Source: Planctomycetaceae bacterium (GTDB lineage: Bacteria > Planctomycetota > Planctomycetia > Planctomycetales > Planctomycetaceae). Taken from it: 59,570 bases of DNA. The position numbers and the translations under genes are program-made. Below the pieces are notes generated by a model, which was not told where the DNA came from, made no database searches, and worked only from the letters and a program-made list of their open reading frames with translations. This document shows, piece after piece, positions 38,183 through 47,554 of the stretch. Within the stretch, counting starts at the first letter, position 1. Every line of letters begins with the position of its first letter. The stretch covers positions 1-59,570 of the forward strand of contig WFTL01000170.1 of NCBI GenBank assembly GCA_015485495.1, given 5' to 3'.

Positions 38183-40721
38183 TCAGCCCTGTCGGCCGGA
38201 CACGTCCGTCCATCCGCCGCAGAGCCACGTCGACCACGTGCAGCAGCAGGGCCAGAATCAGCAGCGCCGGCCACAGTTCGACGGGTCGCCGGGCGGTGCG
38301 TCCGTCCTGAGCGAACACCTGAGTCGGATTGTCCAGAACGCGGCCGCCGGAAACCTGAGCCACCTGGCGGAGCAGGGTGTGGTGCACGGGCAGCAGCCGC
38401 AGTTCCGGCCGGTAACCGACAGAAAACCCGTGCGTCGACTGACACAGAATGCGGTTCTGCAGGCGGGCTCGCAGTGTCAGAGACCAGAGACCGGTCTGCG
38501 GTGTGGACACGTCCGCCTGATAACGTCCGGGGGCGGTCTGCCGCAGCGTGTGCTGCGACGGGCGAAGCCGGGGATCGAGCAGTGTGATGTCCACATCGGC
38601 CTGGCTGATCCACGCTCCGTCGCGGTCGGTGATGTCCGCGGTGATCCGCGTGGTGCTGCCGATTCGTTCCGTTCGGATGCGGACCGATTCATCGGTTTCT
38701 GTGCGCAGCAGGTGACGCACGGTCTGGGCCCAGAATCGGCCGAATCGGGGCCAGGCGAGCCATTCGGCGGCCCAGCGGTCTGCGACGTCTGAAGTGAAGG
38801 CGGCCGTCATGCCCAGTCCGTACCGCCACCAGGCCAGCAGAGGGTCACCGGATTCCGTGGTGAGAATGACTTCAGCCGTGGATTTTGCCCGTGTGCGGAC
38901 GCAGCCCAGCAGAAAAGGGGCGGTGTTCATGTCCACCTGCTGCAGCACGCGCGTGGCGCGCACGAGCTGCGGCAGAAACGGGTCTTCGTCAATGCCCGAC
39001 TGAGACGCGGCCACGGTTTCGCGTGCGAAAATGCGGGGGATCTGTTCAGGATCGTCGGTGAAGTAGAAGCGGCCGCGTCCGATGCGGGTGATTTCTTCCA
39101 GCAGCGCGCGGTCCGCATCGGCGCCGACCGCCACGGCCGACACCGTGATGCGGGCTCCCGCCATGGCGGCCGCGATCCCGGAAAAATCACCTGGAGACGA
39201 CACGCCGTCTGTCAGAATGAGGACGTGTTTCAGACGCGCTGCCGTGCCCTGCAGCATTTCGAACGCGGTCTGCATCGCCGGATACATCGCGGTGCCTCCC
39301 CCGGCCGACAGACGGCCGATGCGGGCATCGATGGGCCCGTCAGAAACCGGCCGCAGCGGGCTGATCACGCGCGTCTGTTCGTCGAAGGCCAGGATGGCCA
39401 TCTGATCGCGCGGTCCCAGAACCTCCACGGCTCGCTGCGCGGCGGCTTTCGCCATGGCCAGTTTCGTGCCGTCCATCGATCCGGAACGGTCGATCAGCAG
39501 GACCATGGCCAGTCCCGGCCGGTTCTGCTGATCTTCGACATCGCAGTGAACCGGCAGGATGGTTTCCAGTGGTGTCTGGTGATATCCGCCCGGGCCGAAG
39601 GATTCCGGCCCTCCCACCATCAGCATCCCGCCCCCGGTTTCGCGGACCCACAGGGCGGCCAGTTCCATCTGCTGTTCGGACAGGTCTGTTGCCGGCACAT
39701 CCGATATGATGAGCAGATCATAGTTCTGCAGGTCGGACAGACGTTCGGGCATTCCTGCCGGCGGCCGCACATCCACGGGGATGCCTTCCTGCCTCAGCAC
39801 GCGAAGAAACTCGCGGACGCGGTCTGCGTGCCGTTCGATCATCAGAACGCGGGGAGGAGCCGTGCTCCGGACCACCGCCGATGCCGCATTGTTTTCCAGC
39901 ACGGTGTCATGCTGCGCCCCGGAAAAACGCACCGTGAACTCCGCCAGCCGCTGATCCTCCAGCGTCTGTTCGAAACGGAAGGTGTTCGTGCCGGCATGCA
40001 GTGGCTGGTGCCGGCGGGCAATCAGATGGGGCCCGCGGTACAGTTCCAGGAATCCGTCGTCGTCGTCCGTGGCGTCGATCACCGCGTCGATCACAAACGG
40101 GGCTCCCTGACGCACTGTGTCGGGGGCGCGGATTTCGGACACCAGAACGTCCCGGGTGCGCCGTGGCGGAATCGCCAGCACATCGACCGGAATCCCGGCG
40201 GCTGCGGCTGCCGAAACCGCATGTCCCGTGGTCTGATTGCCGTCGGACAGCAGCACCAGTCGCGGGACACGGCCGGACGGGATGCGGGCCGCCCCCGCGA
40301 GAATCGCTTTTTCGATGTCGGTTTCCTGGTCATCGTTCACCGCCTGTTCCGTTCGAACGGATGACTGCGGCGGAACCGCCTGGACCGCTTCGCCCGGTTC
40401 CGCTGCGAACGGCAGGATGACTGCGTGGCAGTTCGGTGGAGGAGCGGGGAGGGCGGCCAGGAGGTCGTCTGCCGCGGCCGCGTCCACACTGCGGCTGACA
40501 TCCAGAAGGAACACGACTGTCTGATTCCGGCTGCCGATGATCCACGTCAGTCCTGCGGCCGCCAGAACAAGCAGTGTCAGAATCAGTGATCGGACCGTCA
40601 GGTGGATCCGCTTCTGACGGAGAGATCGGTCGACCAGACTGCGGCGGGAAAAGACGACAGCCAGCACAAGAAGCGCCGGCAGCCACAGAAGCATCCAGGG
40701 ACGTGCAAATTCCGGCGTCAA
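38076..40721 (-). CDS. Two-VWA membrane protein with GATase-like domain (cluster 2)
   Basis: 881 residues from a TTG at 40721 that overlaps the previous stop (TTGA). The N-terminal FARPWMLLWLP is the expected membrane start of this family, so TTG is favoured over ATG at 40694. Helices lie near 10-25 and 44-62. VWA 1 has MIDAS DVSRS (74-78), the GATase-like segment is MLMVGGPESFGPGGY (366-380), and VWA 2 has an intact MIDAS DRSGS (411-415). A C-terminal helix precedes a Pro/Ala/Ser tail that overlaps cmoB. It is a paralogue of the 16743-19901 protein. Confidence 0.85.
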   Translation of the reverse strand: MTPEFARPWMLLWLPALLVLAVVFSRRSLVDRSLRQKRIHLTVRSLILTLLVLAAAGLTWIIGSRNQTVVFLLDVSRSVDAAAADDLLAALPAPPPNCHAVILPFAAEPGEAVQAVPPQSSVRTEQAVNDDQETDIEKAILAGAARIPSGRVPRLVLLSDGNQTTGHAVSAAAAAGIPVDVLAIPPRRTRDVLVSEIRAPDTVRQGAPFVIDAVIDATDDDDGFLELYRGPHLIARRHQPLHAGTNTFRFEQTLEDQRLAEFTVRFSGAQHDTVLENNAASAVVRSTAPPRVLMIERHADRVREFLRVLRQEGIPVDVRPPAGMPERLSDLQNYDLLIISDVPATDLSEQQMELAALWVRETGGGMLMVGGPESFGPGGYHQTPLETILPVHCDVEDQQNRPGLAMVLLIDRSGSMDGTKLAMAKAAAQRAVEVLGPRDQMAILAFDEQTRVISPLRPVSDGPIDARIGRLSAGGGTAMYPAMQTAFEMLQGTAARLKHVLILTDGVSSPGDFSGIAAAMAGARITVSAVAVGADADRALLEEITRIGRGRFYFTDDPEQIPRIFARETVAASQSGIDEDPFLPQLVRATRVLQQVDMNTAPFLLGCVRTRAKSTAEVILTTESGDPLLAWWRYGLGMTAAFTSDVADRWAAEWLAWPRFGRFWAQTVRHLLRTETDESVRIRTERIGSTTRITADITDRDGAWISQADVDITLLDPRLRPSQHTLRQTAPGRYQADVSTPQTGLWSLTLRARLQNRILCQSTHGFSVGYRPELRLLPVHHTLLRQVAQVSGGRVLDNPTQVFAQDGRTARRPVELWPALLILALLLHVVDVALRRMDGRVRPTGLIRAFRGANRSAAEPPAPPPAAVPASLPRSGTDRAG

Positions 40722-42661
40722 TCCAGACTCCTTCTCTGATACAGAGCCCAGTCGACGGTCAACACCAGGGCAGCGCAGGCGACGAGCCAGAACCAGACCG
40801 GCCGGCTGCGTCCGAACGGCTCCGCCGCAGACCGGTTCGGGATGATCTGGCGGTTCCAGGGACGCAGGTCCGATTCCCGTTCGCCGTTCGGGTTGACCGC
40901 GATGAACCGTTCGTCACCGACCGCGGCGGCACGGGGCCGCAGCCGGTAGATTCCGGCTGCGGACAGCGGGCCGGCCTGCAGCAGGCGGAATCCGTTTTTC
41001 TGCCGGTCCGGCGCCGTCACGTTCGCCAGGGGAATGGTCCGTCCGTCCGGACCGATCAGCAGCCATTCGACAGAATCGTCTTCGGCCGGCACCGGCAGGG
41101 TGATGGTGTCGCCGGCGACGGCGGCTCCCGGATACACATCGGACCGGCCGCTCAGGTGGTCCAGGGCGCTGCTGATGAGAATTGGAAAGGCCGTGCGAAA
41201 GGCCAGGTCGCCTGCTTCCAGATTCACATTCAGCAGCAGACACCGGTGCGGGAAACGGGGAATGTCGGCATAGACGGGAATCTGGTCTGCCGTGGACACC
41301 AGAACGGAACCATCCGGACACCGCAGGTCCGCAATGTTCTTCAGAACGACATTGTCCAGTGTCACGCCGGCCATCAGAGGCGGATACCGGCGGGAGGAGG
41401 TCAGAACAGGATCGGGGATGCGTCCGCGAATGTCCCAGAAATCGGACGGGGCTTCCGGGTCGATGATCAGAACAGGCCGCTCCGGAAGCGGGTCGGGAAC
41501 CAGACGGTGCAGGACAACAATGGAATCCTGCGGCCACTGGTCCGGAAGGGTGTTGCGGACGGTCAGGCGTGTGAGCGGAGCGGCACGCAGAACTTCCGTC
41601 AGGAACAGGCTGCCCGGGGTGACCAGCAGCACATCGCGGATCTGCCGTTCCGGAAGGACGGACCAGGCGGTGTTGTCGAGAGCCAGACAGTCGATCGGCT
41701 CCGGCCGGCCAGGAGGATCGGACTGCAGGTTCGTCAGGTGAGCTGTCAGAAGTCCGCCGTCGACCGATGCCCGACGCAGACTGCGGGTTTCCGTTGCCCC
41801 GGGAGCCATCCGCAGTGGAACGACGTCGGTGATGTGCTGATTCTGCCGAACCACGACGTCGCATGTGACGGTCCGGCTGGACGCGTTCGTGCAGCACAGC
41901 AAAAGATCGTAACTGGCCGGATCCGTCAGGCTGCGGCGTGTGTGAAATCGTGTCAGACCGATGTTCGGAGAAGAATGGCCGGCGATGAGAATCTGAGACA
42001 CGGCGATGCGTCTGCTGCTGCGGTCCGCTGGTTCGTTGTTCGATGGTCCGTTATGCGGCGGTGCGGCGTTCCAGGGATCGCAGCCGTCGGTGACCACGAG
42101 GATTTCCGAGCGGGTGTGGTCGCCGCACAGGCGGGTCGCCAGATCGACGGCCGCGGCCAGGTCGGCCGGACCATCCTGCGGCCGGATTTCTTTCAGAGCT
42201 TTCCGGAGCAGATGAGGATGTCGGCTGACGGGTGCGGCGATGACCGGAGGCGTGCCGGTGACGACGAGAGCCGCTTCGTCATCCGGATGCCGATCGGCCA
42301 GGACGTCCCGGATCGCTTCGCGGGCCGCTTCGAATCGGGATGGGGCGATGTCGGTGGCCTGCATGCTGGCCGAACGGTCCAGGACGACGATGAGACGTCG
42401 AGGAACGGAGTCCTGTCCGGGCAGCCGCACGTCGGCCAGTGCCAGAACCATCATTGTCAGCAGCAGCAATTGCACCAGCAAAGACACGGGCCGCCGCAGC
42501 CGCTGCCACCGTGTGGCCAGAGGATGGTGATTTCGAACGGACGTCCAGAACAGCAGCGTCGGGACCGGAACGCGCCGAACAGACCGCTGCAGCAGGTACA
42601 GACCGATGATCGGGATGCCCAGCAGCAGCCAGAACAATGCGGCAGGAGAAGCGAAGGACAC
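40718..42661 (-). CDS. BatA-like VWA membrane protein (cluster 2)
   Basis: 647 residues from the GTG at 42661. The BatA-type start is FASPAALFWLLLGIPIIGLY, and a second helix is SLLVQLLLLTMMVLALADV. The VWA MIDAS is DRSASM in LIVVLDRSASMQATD. A long beta-rich region and a C-terminal helix near VWFWLVACAALVLTVDWALY follow. Same architecture as the 21930-23798 protein but in the other cluster. It overlaps the next gene by 4 bp. Confidence 0.87.
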   Translation of the reverse strand: MSFASPAALFWLLLGIPIIGLYLLQRSVRRVPVPTLLFWTSVRNHHPLATRWQRLRRPVSLLVQLLLLTMMVLALADVRLPGQDSVPRRLIVVLDRSASMQATDIAPSRFEAAREAIRDVLADRHPDDEAALVVTGTPPVIAAPVSRHPHLLRKALKEIRPQDGPADLAAAVDLATRLCGDHTRSEILVVTDGCDPWNAAPPHNGPSNNEPADRSSRRIAVSQILIAGHSSPNIGLTRFHTRRSLTDPASYDLLLCCTNASSRTVTCDVVVRQNQHITDVVPLRMAPGATETRSLRRASVDGGLLTAHLTNLQSDPPGRPEPIDCLALDNTAWSVLPERQIRDVLLVTPGSLFLTEVLRAAPLTRLTVRNTLPDQWPQDSIVVLHRLVPDPLPERPVLIIDPEAPSDFWDIRGRIPDPVLTSSRRYPPLMAGVTLDNVVLKNIADLRCPDGSVLVSTADQIPVYADIPRFPHRCLLLNVNLEAGDLAFRTAFPILISSALDHLSGRSDVYPGAAVAGDTITLPVPAEDDSVEWLLIGPDGRTIPLANVTAPDRQKNGFRLLQAGPLSAAGIYRLRPRAAAVGDERFIAVNPNGERESDLRPWNRQIIPNRSAAEPFGRSRPVWFWLVACAALVLTVDWALYQRRSLD

Positions 42662-42705
42662 AGTTTCGTTCCAAAAAACCAGAGCGCCGGCGGCAGCGGC
42701 TGTCG

Positions 42706-43578
42706 TTATGCCGACCGTTTCATCATCTGCATCACCAGTTCATCATAGGCCGTGTGACTGGCTGCCTGCATGCATCCCAGATGATGACGGAGGCAGTAGT
42801 TGCGAACAGCCCGCTGATGGCTTTCGAACTGCTGCCGATATTCTGCCTGCATCTGTTCGGTGACGGTGACGTGCAGAGTGGTTCCGGTTTCGGTATCCAC
42901 CAGCCGGGCGTCTCCCAGCAGACTCGGTGCGGCTTCTTCGGCGGCGTGGAGCTGCACGACCAGGAGATCGGTTCCGCGGTATCTGAGCTGATCGAGGGCG
43001 GTTTCGAAGCCATCCGGGTCGTACAGATCGCTGATGACCACAACCAGGCCGGTCTGCTTCGGCGAATGCAGAAGCTGACGGACGGCTGCGGCAGTCGATG
43101 CGACGCCGTCGGCCAGAGGCAGGTGTTCCAGGAATTTCATCAAAGGCAGGATGCGGGCCCGTCCGCGGGTGAGGGGAAACCGCCGGGTGACATCAGGGCC
43201 GTAGCCCAGAACCGTGACCCGATCGAAATCACTCAGGGCGATATACGCCAGCGCGGCGGTCACCTGTCGGGCCAGATCAAATTTCGTTGGCCGGCCGAAG
43301 TCCATGCTGCGGGAACAGTCCAGCAGGAAGCCGACGTGCAGATCCTGTTCTTCGTGGAAGCGTTTGAGCAGCAGATCGCCGAAGCGGGCGTAGATCGTCC
43401 AGTCGAGATCGCGGACATCGTCACCGGGCGTGTACTGCCGGTGGTCGGCGAATTCGATGCCGCCGCCGTGGCGGCGCGAGCGGCGCTGAGCCAGCAGCGA
43501 TCCGCGGAACACCCGCCGTGAAACGAGGGACAGGTATTCCAGACGCGTCAGAAAATCGGAAGGAAACAGTTCGGACAC
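42706..43578 (-). CDS. DUF58 / VWA-like protein (cluster 2)
   Basis: 290 residues from a GTG at 43578. The DUF58 hallmark IEFADHRQYTPGDDVRDLDW is around residues 40-60, followed by the VWA-like MIDAS DCSRSM in VGFLLDCSRSMDFG. No membrane helix. It is 28 bp downstream of the MoxR gene and 44 bp upstream of the BatA-like gene, the standard order of MoxR clusters. Confidence 0.9.
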   Translation of the reverse strand: MSELFPSDFLTRLEYLSLVSRRVFRGSLLAQRRSRRHGGGIEFADHRQYTPGDDVRDLDWTIYARFGDLLLKRFHEEQDLHVGFLLDCSRSMDFGRPTKFDLARQVTAALAYIALSDFDRVTVLGYGPDVTRRFPLTRGRARILPLMKFLEHLPLADGVASTAAAVRQLLHSPKQTGLVVVISDLYDPDGFETALDQLRYRGTDLLVVQLHAAEEAAPSLLGDARLVDTETGTTLHVTVTEQMQAEYRQQFESHQRAVRNYCLRHHLGCMQAASHTAYDELVMQMMKRSA

Positions 43579-43606
43579 ATCAGTATCCGGCGGGGCTGGA
43601 AAACGG

Positions 43607-44629
43607 TCAGGCAGAGGGAGAAACAGGATCCGGCAGCGTGTCGAGAATCTGATTCAGGATATCGTCGGGACGCACGTTTTCGGCCTGACCTTCGAAGTTG
43701 AGAATGATGCGGTGACGCAGAACCGGCCGGGCCGCCGCGTTCAGGTCTTCGCAGCATACGTGGAAACGGCCGTCCAGAATGGCGCGAATCCGGGCTGCCA
43801 GAATGAGTGCCTGCAGTCCGCGGGGACTGGATCCGTACTGAACGTAACGGCGGGTGATTTCCGGAGCATTGGGGCGGTCCGGGTGAGTGGCCAGCACCAG
43901 AGCAATGGCCTGTCGCCGGATGTCGTCGGCAATCGGCACCCGACGGGACAACGCCGTCATCTCCAGAATCCGGCGGCCGTTCAGAACCGGATCGGCCCGG
44001 ACTTCCGTGGATTCGGTGGTGCGGTCGAGGATGGTTTCCAGTTCCTGAGCCGAAGGATACTCAACCAGCAGTTTGCAGAAGAAGCGGTCGAGCTGGGCTT
44101 CCGGCAGCGGGTAGGTGCCTTCCATTTCCAGGGGATTCTGTGTGGCCATGACGAAAAACGGCTGCGGCAGCAGGTGCGTGGTGCCTCCGGTGGTCACAGA
44201 ATGTTCCTGCATGGCTTCCAGCAGAGCGGACTGGGTTTTCGGAGTGGCCCGATTGATTTCGTCTGCCAGCACGATGCTGGCGAACAGCGGTCCTTTCTGA
44301 AAGCGAAACACCTTGCCGCCGCTGCCGTCATCCACCGCCACCGTGGCACCGATGAGATCGGCCGGCATCAGGTCCGGAGTGAACTGGATGCGGCGGAACG
44401 ACAGGTCCAGAGCATCGGACAGCGTGCGCACCAGCAGCGTTTTGCCCAGCCCGGGTACGCCTTCCAGAAGCACGTGTCCGCCGGCGGTCAGAGCGATCAG
44501 GGTGTCGTCGAGAATGGATTCCTGTCCAACGATGACGCGGGCGATTTCGGATCGCAGGCGGGAAAAATCGGACCGAAACTCCGCCAGCCGACCTGCCAGT
44601 GCGTCCGCATCCGCATCCGTATCCGCCAT
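43607..44629 (-). CDS. MoxR-family AAA+ ATPase (cluster 2)
   Basis: A 340-residue MoxR ATPase. Walker A is in LLEGVPGLGKTLLVRTL and Walker B in VLADEINRATPKTQSALLEAMQE, with the conserved MATQNPLEMEGTYPLPEAQLDRF. A short Asp/Ala repeat (DADADA) follows the start Met. ATG at 44629, divergent from the nuclease gene at 44752 with a 122-bp spacer that should contain promoters for both. It is the first gene of the 44629-38076 cluster. Confidence 0.95.
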   Translation of the reverse strand: MADTDADADALAGRLAEFRSDFSRLRSEIARVIVGQESILDDTLIALTAGGHVLLEGVPGLGKTLLVRTLSDALDLSFRRIQFTPDLMPADLIGATVAVDDGSGGKVFRFQKGPLFASIVLADEINRATPKTQSALLEAMQEHSVTTGGTTHLLPQPFFVMATQNPLEMEGTYPLPEAQLDRFFCKLLVEYPSAQELETILDRTTESTEVRADPVLNGRRILEMTALSRRVPIADDIRRQAIALVLATHPDRPNAPEITRRYVQYGSSPRGLQALILAARIRAILDGRFHVCCEDLNAAARPVLRHRIILNFEGQAENVRPDDILNQILDTLPDPVSPSA

Positions 44630-44751
44630 GTCCCTGCTGTCCGATCTTCTGATGATTGCATTGCCTGGAACACCAGGCGATTCTTGAAGGCCCGGCAGTG
44701 TTTGTCCAGTGCATGGGAGGAGGCGATCTGTCGGGGCAGGAGAACTCGTCT

Positions 44752-45609
44752 GTGATCAGACCGTCTGCAGACAGTGCGTCGGCCGTTCGAATGCGGCCGT
44801 GTTCCGCGATCATCGTCGTGTCCGCGGTGGTGGTCTGCCTGATGTTCATGCCGCCGGCGATTCGGGCCGATGACCGACCGATCAATGCGGCTCAGGCGGA
44901 ATTTCTGCGACGCTTCGACCGGATTTCCGCGGCCGGCTATGTTCCGACCGGGCGGCCGGGCGACACAGGTGTCGGCTACACTCTGGAAACTCTGCTGGGC
45001 GTGCCGGAAAACAACGATCCCGGAGGGGATTTTCTGGGGATTGAAGTGAAGGCCTGGCGGATGACGGACGGCCGCAACGATCGCCAGCGGCCCATGAATC
45101 TGTTTCTCAGAGAGCCGGTCTGGATCGACGGGCTGACGGCCGCGGAACGGGTTCGGCGGCGCGGGTACATCGATGAACAGGGACGGGCGGCCTGGTACCA
45201 GACGGTGTCCTGCCGCGAAAACACTCATGGGCTGCGTCTGAGCTGCGATGACCGGGCCGGCTGTCTGCTGCTGCTGGATGACGCCGATGCAGTCGGATTC
45301 TGGACGTACGACGTGCTGGCCCGGCGCCTGGCGGAAAAACACCGCTGCGCGGTTTTCGTCGGCGCCCGTTCACGCGGCCGCGGGCGCGGGGAAGCCTTCC
45401 ATTACCGGACGGTCGACTGGTGTGAGAAGCCGTCGGTCACGCGGCTGCTGGACCTTGTCGATCAGGGTGACATCGTTGTGGAACTGCGGATGCACGCTGT
45501 GTCGGACACGCGCGTGCGCAATCACGGAACAGCATTTCGTGTTCGCCGCCATCGGCTGACCGACCTGTACGAATCGGTTGTCCGCCTGCGGCCTGCGGCC
45601 GGTCAGTAG
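44752..45609 (+). CDS. MvaI/BcnI-family nuclease-like protein with apparent signal peptide
   Basis: 285 residues from the GTG at 44752, which has AGGAG 9 nt upstream. A hydrophobic stretch (about residues 18-34) ending PPAIRADD looks like a signal peptide. The body matches the MvaI/BcnI restriction-endonuclease family: GVGYTLETLLGVPENN, then GGDFLGIEVKAW, giving the catalytic D93-x4-E98-x-K100, and HGTAFRV near the C-terminus. No methyltransferase is nearby. Starting at ATG 44848 instead would give about 253 aa without the leader, a typical length for cytoplasmic family members. Its stop overlaps the convergent gene by 7 bp. Confidence 0.75.
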   Translation: MIRPSADSASAVRMRPCSAIIVVSAVVVCLMFMPPAIRADDRPINAAQAEFLRRFDRISAAGYVPTGRPGDTGVGYTLETLLGVPENNDPGGDFLGIEVKAWRMTDGRNDRQRPMNLFLREPVWIDGLTAAERVRRRGYIDEQGRAAWYQTVSCRENTHGLRLSCDDRAGCLLLLDDADAVGFWTYDVLARRLAEKHRCAVFVGARSRGRGRGEAFHYRTVDWCEKPSVTRLLDLVDQGDIVVELRMHAVSDTRVRNHGTAFRVRRHRLTDLYESVVRLRPAAGQ

Positions 45610-47354
45610 GTGCAGTCGATGCCCAGCCGAAACGTGTGCTGGTAGAAGCTGTCGCGGCGCACGTTGAGCGTGGGAAAGATGCCGGCCCGCGGATTGGACT
45701 GCCAGACGATGGACGACTGCGGTTCGGCCACTTCGCCGATCCACAGGAACGTGTATCCGGCCTGGAAGGTCGCGTTTTCCAGAACAGGCATGTCTCGAAG
45801 TACGGGGACGTGACCGAACAGCGGAATGCGGGCCGTGAACGACTGTTCGAACAGCGGCGACACGTGCGTTGTATTCCGGGCGTCGGTGAAGGCGTTTTGT
45901 GTGAGCTGACCGTTCGATGTGGATGTGTCGAACAGAGCCCGCAGAATCTGGTTGCCGGTGACCGGATCGATGGCGAATTCGTCTCCGTCGGAATCGTTGT
46001 CCTGGGTGGCCGCGAAACTGCCGATGTTGTCACCGGCCAGGCGAACGCGTTCCCGGTTGATCATGGCTCCCACGCGGGTTGATCCGACAAGCGAAATGCC
46101 GGCCCGTTTTCCCAGGTCGTAACTCACACCAAGCTCCGGACCGGCCAGATCGCTCTGCACCAGACTGTTGACGAAGGCGCGAATCAGCAGTTCGTTGGAC
46201 AGATTGAACGATTCGTAGTCCCCGCCGCCGCCGGCTTCTTCGATATCGTCCACGAAAAAGTCTCCATCGTTGTCGACGCGATCGACCGCCTGTGGATCAT
46301 CAGAGATCGAATACACCAGTCCCGAATCGATGCCGCGGAAGAAGAACCCTTCGTTGACCTGCATGTAGCGGCCGCCGATCAGGCCTCGGAACGTGATTCC
46401 ATGGCGTTCCTCAATCGGTGCGGTTTCCAGTTGTCCCCCGGCCGCCCACGTCTGGACACTCTGCCGAATCGAAAAATCGATGTCGAACCGCTGATAGGTT
46501 CCTCTTCCCAGCAATGTCGGGTCATCCAGCGGCAGACTGAGCGGCGAGAGGAGGGTGCGGTCGAAAATGTCCGTGGCGTTGCCGCGGATCGCGAAATCCA
46601 GAGCATCCAGGTCCAGAGCGTCGAAGGAAGTACCGTCCATCAGCAGCAGTCCCAGAGCGATTTCCAGGTCGGACGTGTCCCGATGATTGTTGAACACCGG
46701 TCCGGGATTGCCGATTCCGCCGGTCAGGCCCAGGACCAGGGAATCCACTTCATCGCCGCGAAACCGTTCCCGGTCTTCCCGGGCACTGAACTGTTCGGAC
46801 TTTTCGCCGTTCCAGAATCCGAAAAAGGATGCCGTCCAGCCTTCCCGGCTGTCGATGCTGGCGGTGACTTTCAGTCCGTCCGTCGTCACCTGCGGAATCT
46901 GCGACATCAGCGGCGGGAAGAACATCCGGTAGGTGATGACCTGCGGTGATACAAACTGGCCCATTTCGTCCGTGGCCAGAGTCGGGGCGTTCGGGTCTCC
47001 CACCTGGTCACTGGTTCGCCGTGTCCGGCTGCTCAGCCATTCCACCTGAACGCGGTAGCGGTAAGGACGACCGCGCGGTTCGAAATGACTGACGGTGTCC
47101 TGGAACCACAGACCCTGCTGATTGACGTGCTGCTGGCTGGCGTATTCGTAGGGTGACAGATAGGGGTGCGGCTGAAACGAAGACGGCATGCCAAAATACG
47201 AAACACCGGCGGCTCCGGATCCCGGAGCTCCGGCAGAAACGGCCGGACTGCCTGCTGAGGGGACACCGCCGAGTCCCTGCGCTGCTGCACTGGCCGACAT
47301 GGTCATCGCCAGCAGTAACGGCAACATGGTTTTCATACGGTGCCTGATCCGCAT
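45603..47354 (-). CDS. Putative outer-membrane beta-barrel protein (BBP7-like)
   Basis: 583 residues from the ATG at 47354. Signal peptide core MLPLLLAMTMSASAAAQ, then an Ala/Gly/Ser-rich stretch and a long series of alternating amphipathic strands ending GIDCTY, as expected of a barrel. GYTFLWIGEVAEPQSSIVW near the C-terminus resembles planctomycete BBP7-type barrels. Two loops are Asp-rich (VDNDGDFFVDD and DNDSDGDEFAID) and look like calcium-binding motifs. The family call is by resemblance only. Confidence 0.65.
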   Translation of the reverse strand: MRIRHRMKTMLPLLLAMTMSASAAAQGLGGVPSAGSPAVSAGAPGSGAAGVSYFGMPSSFQPHPYLSPYEYASQQHVNQQGLWFQDTVSHFEPRGRPYRYRVQVEWLSSRTRRTSDQVGDPNAPTLATDEMGQFVSPQVITYRMFFPPLMSQIPQVTTDGLKVTASIDSREGWTASFFGFWNGEKSEQFSAREDRERFRGDEVDSLVLGLTGGIGNPGPVFNNHRDTSDLEIALGLLLMDGTSFDALDLDALDFAIRGNATDIFDRTLLSPLSLPLDDPTLLGRGTYQRFDIDFSIRQSVQTWAAGGQLETAPIEERHGITFRGLIGGRYMQVNEGFFFRGIDSGLVYSISDDPQAVDRVDNDGDFFVDDIEEAGGGGDYESFNLSNELLIRAFVNSLVQSDLAGPELGVSYDLGKRAGISLVGSTRVGAMINRERVRLAGDNIGSFAATQDNDSDGDEFAIDPVTGNQILRALFDTSTSNGQLTQNAFTDARNTTHVSPLFEQSFTARIPLFGHVPVLRDMPVLENATFQAGYTFLWIGEVAEPQSSIVWQSNPRAGIFPTLNVRRDSFYQHTFRLGIDCTY

Positions 47355-47554
47355 CGATCTACCCTTTACCAGCCAACAGTTTTTCTGGCTTGTTCCGCCT
47401 GTCCCGGCCGGCCGTATGGAACGGCAGTCCGAGCGCATTGAGACGGTCTTGAGGCTAGTATCGGTCAGGCAATTTGCGAAACTGTAGGGATTGTTCAGGT
47501 TGTACGGCTTTTTCCGGTGCGGCAGGATTCGCCGAACTGCGCCGGGCAGCGGCG

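Noticed and set aside
44629-45609. A complete restriction-modification system at the MvaI/BcnI-like gene
   Set aside because: None of the neighbouring genes has methyltransferase motifs, so only the nuclease-like gene can be claimed.
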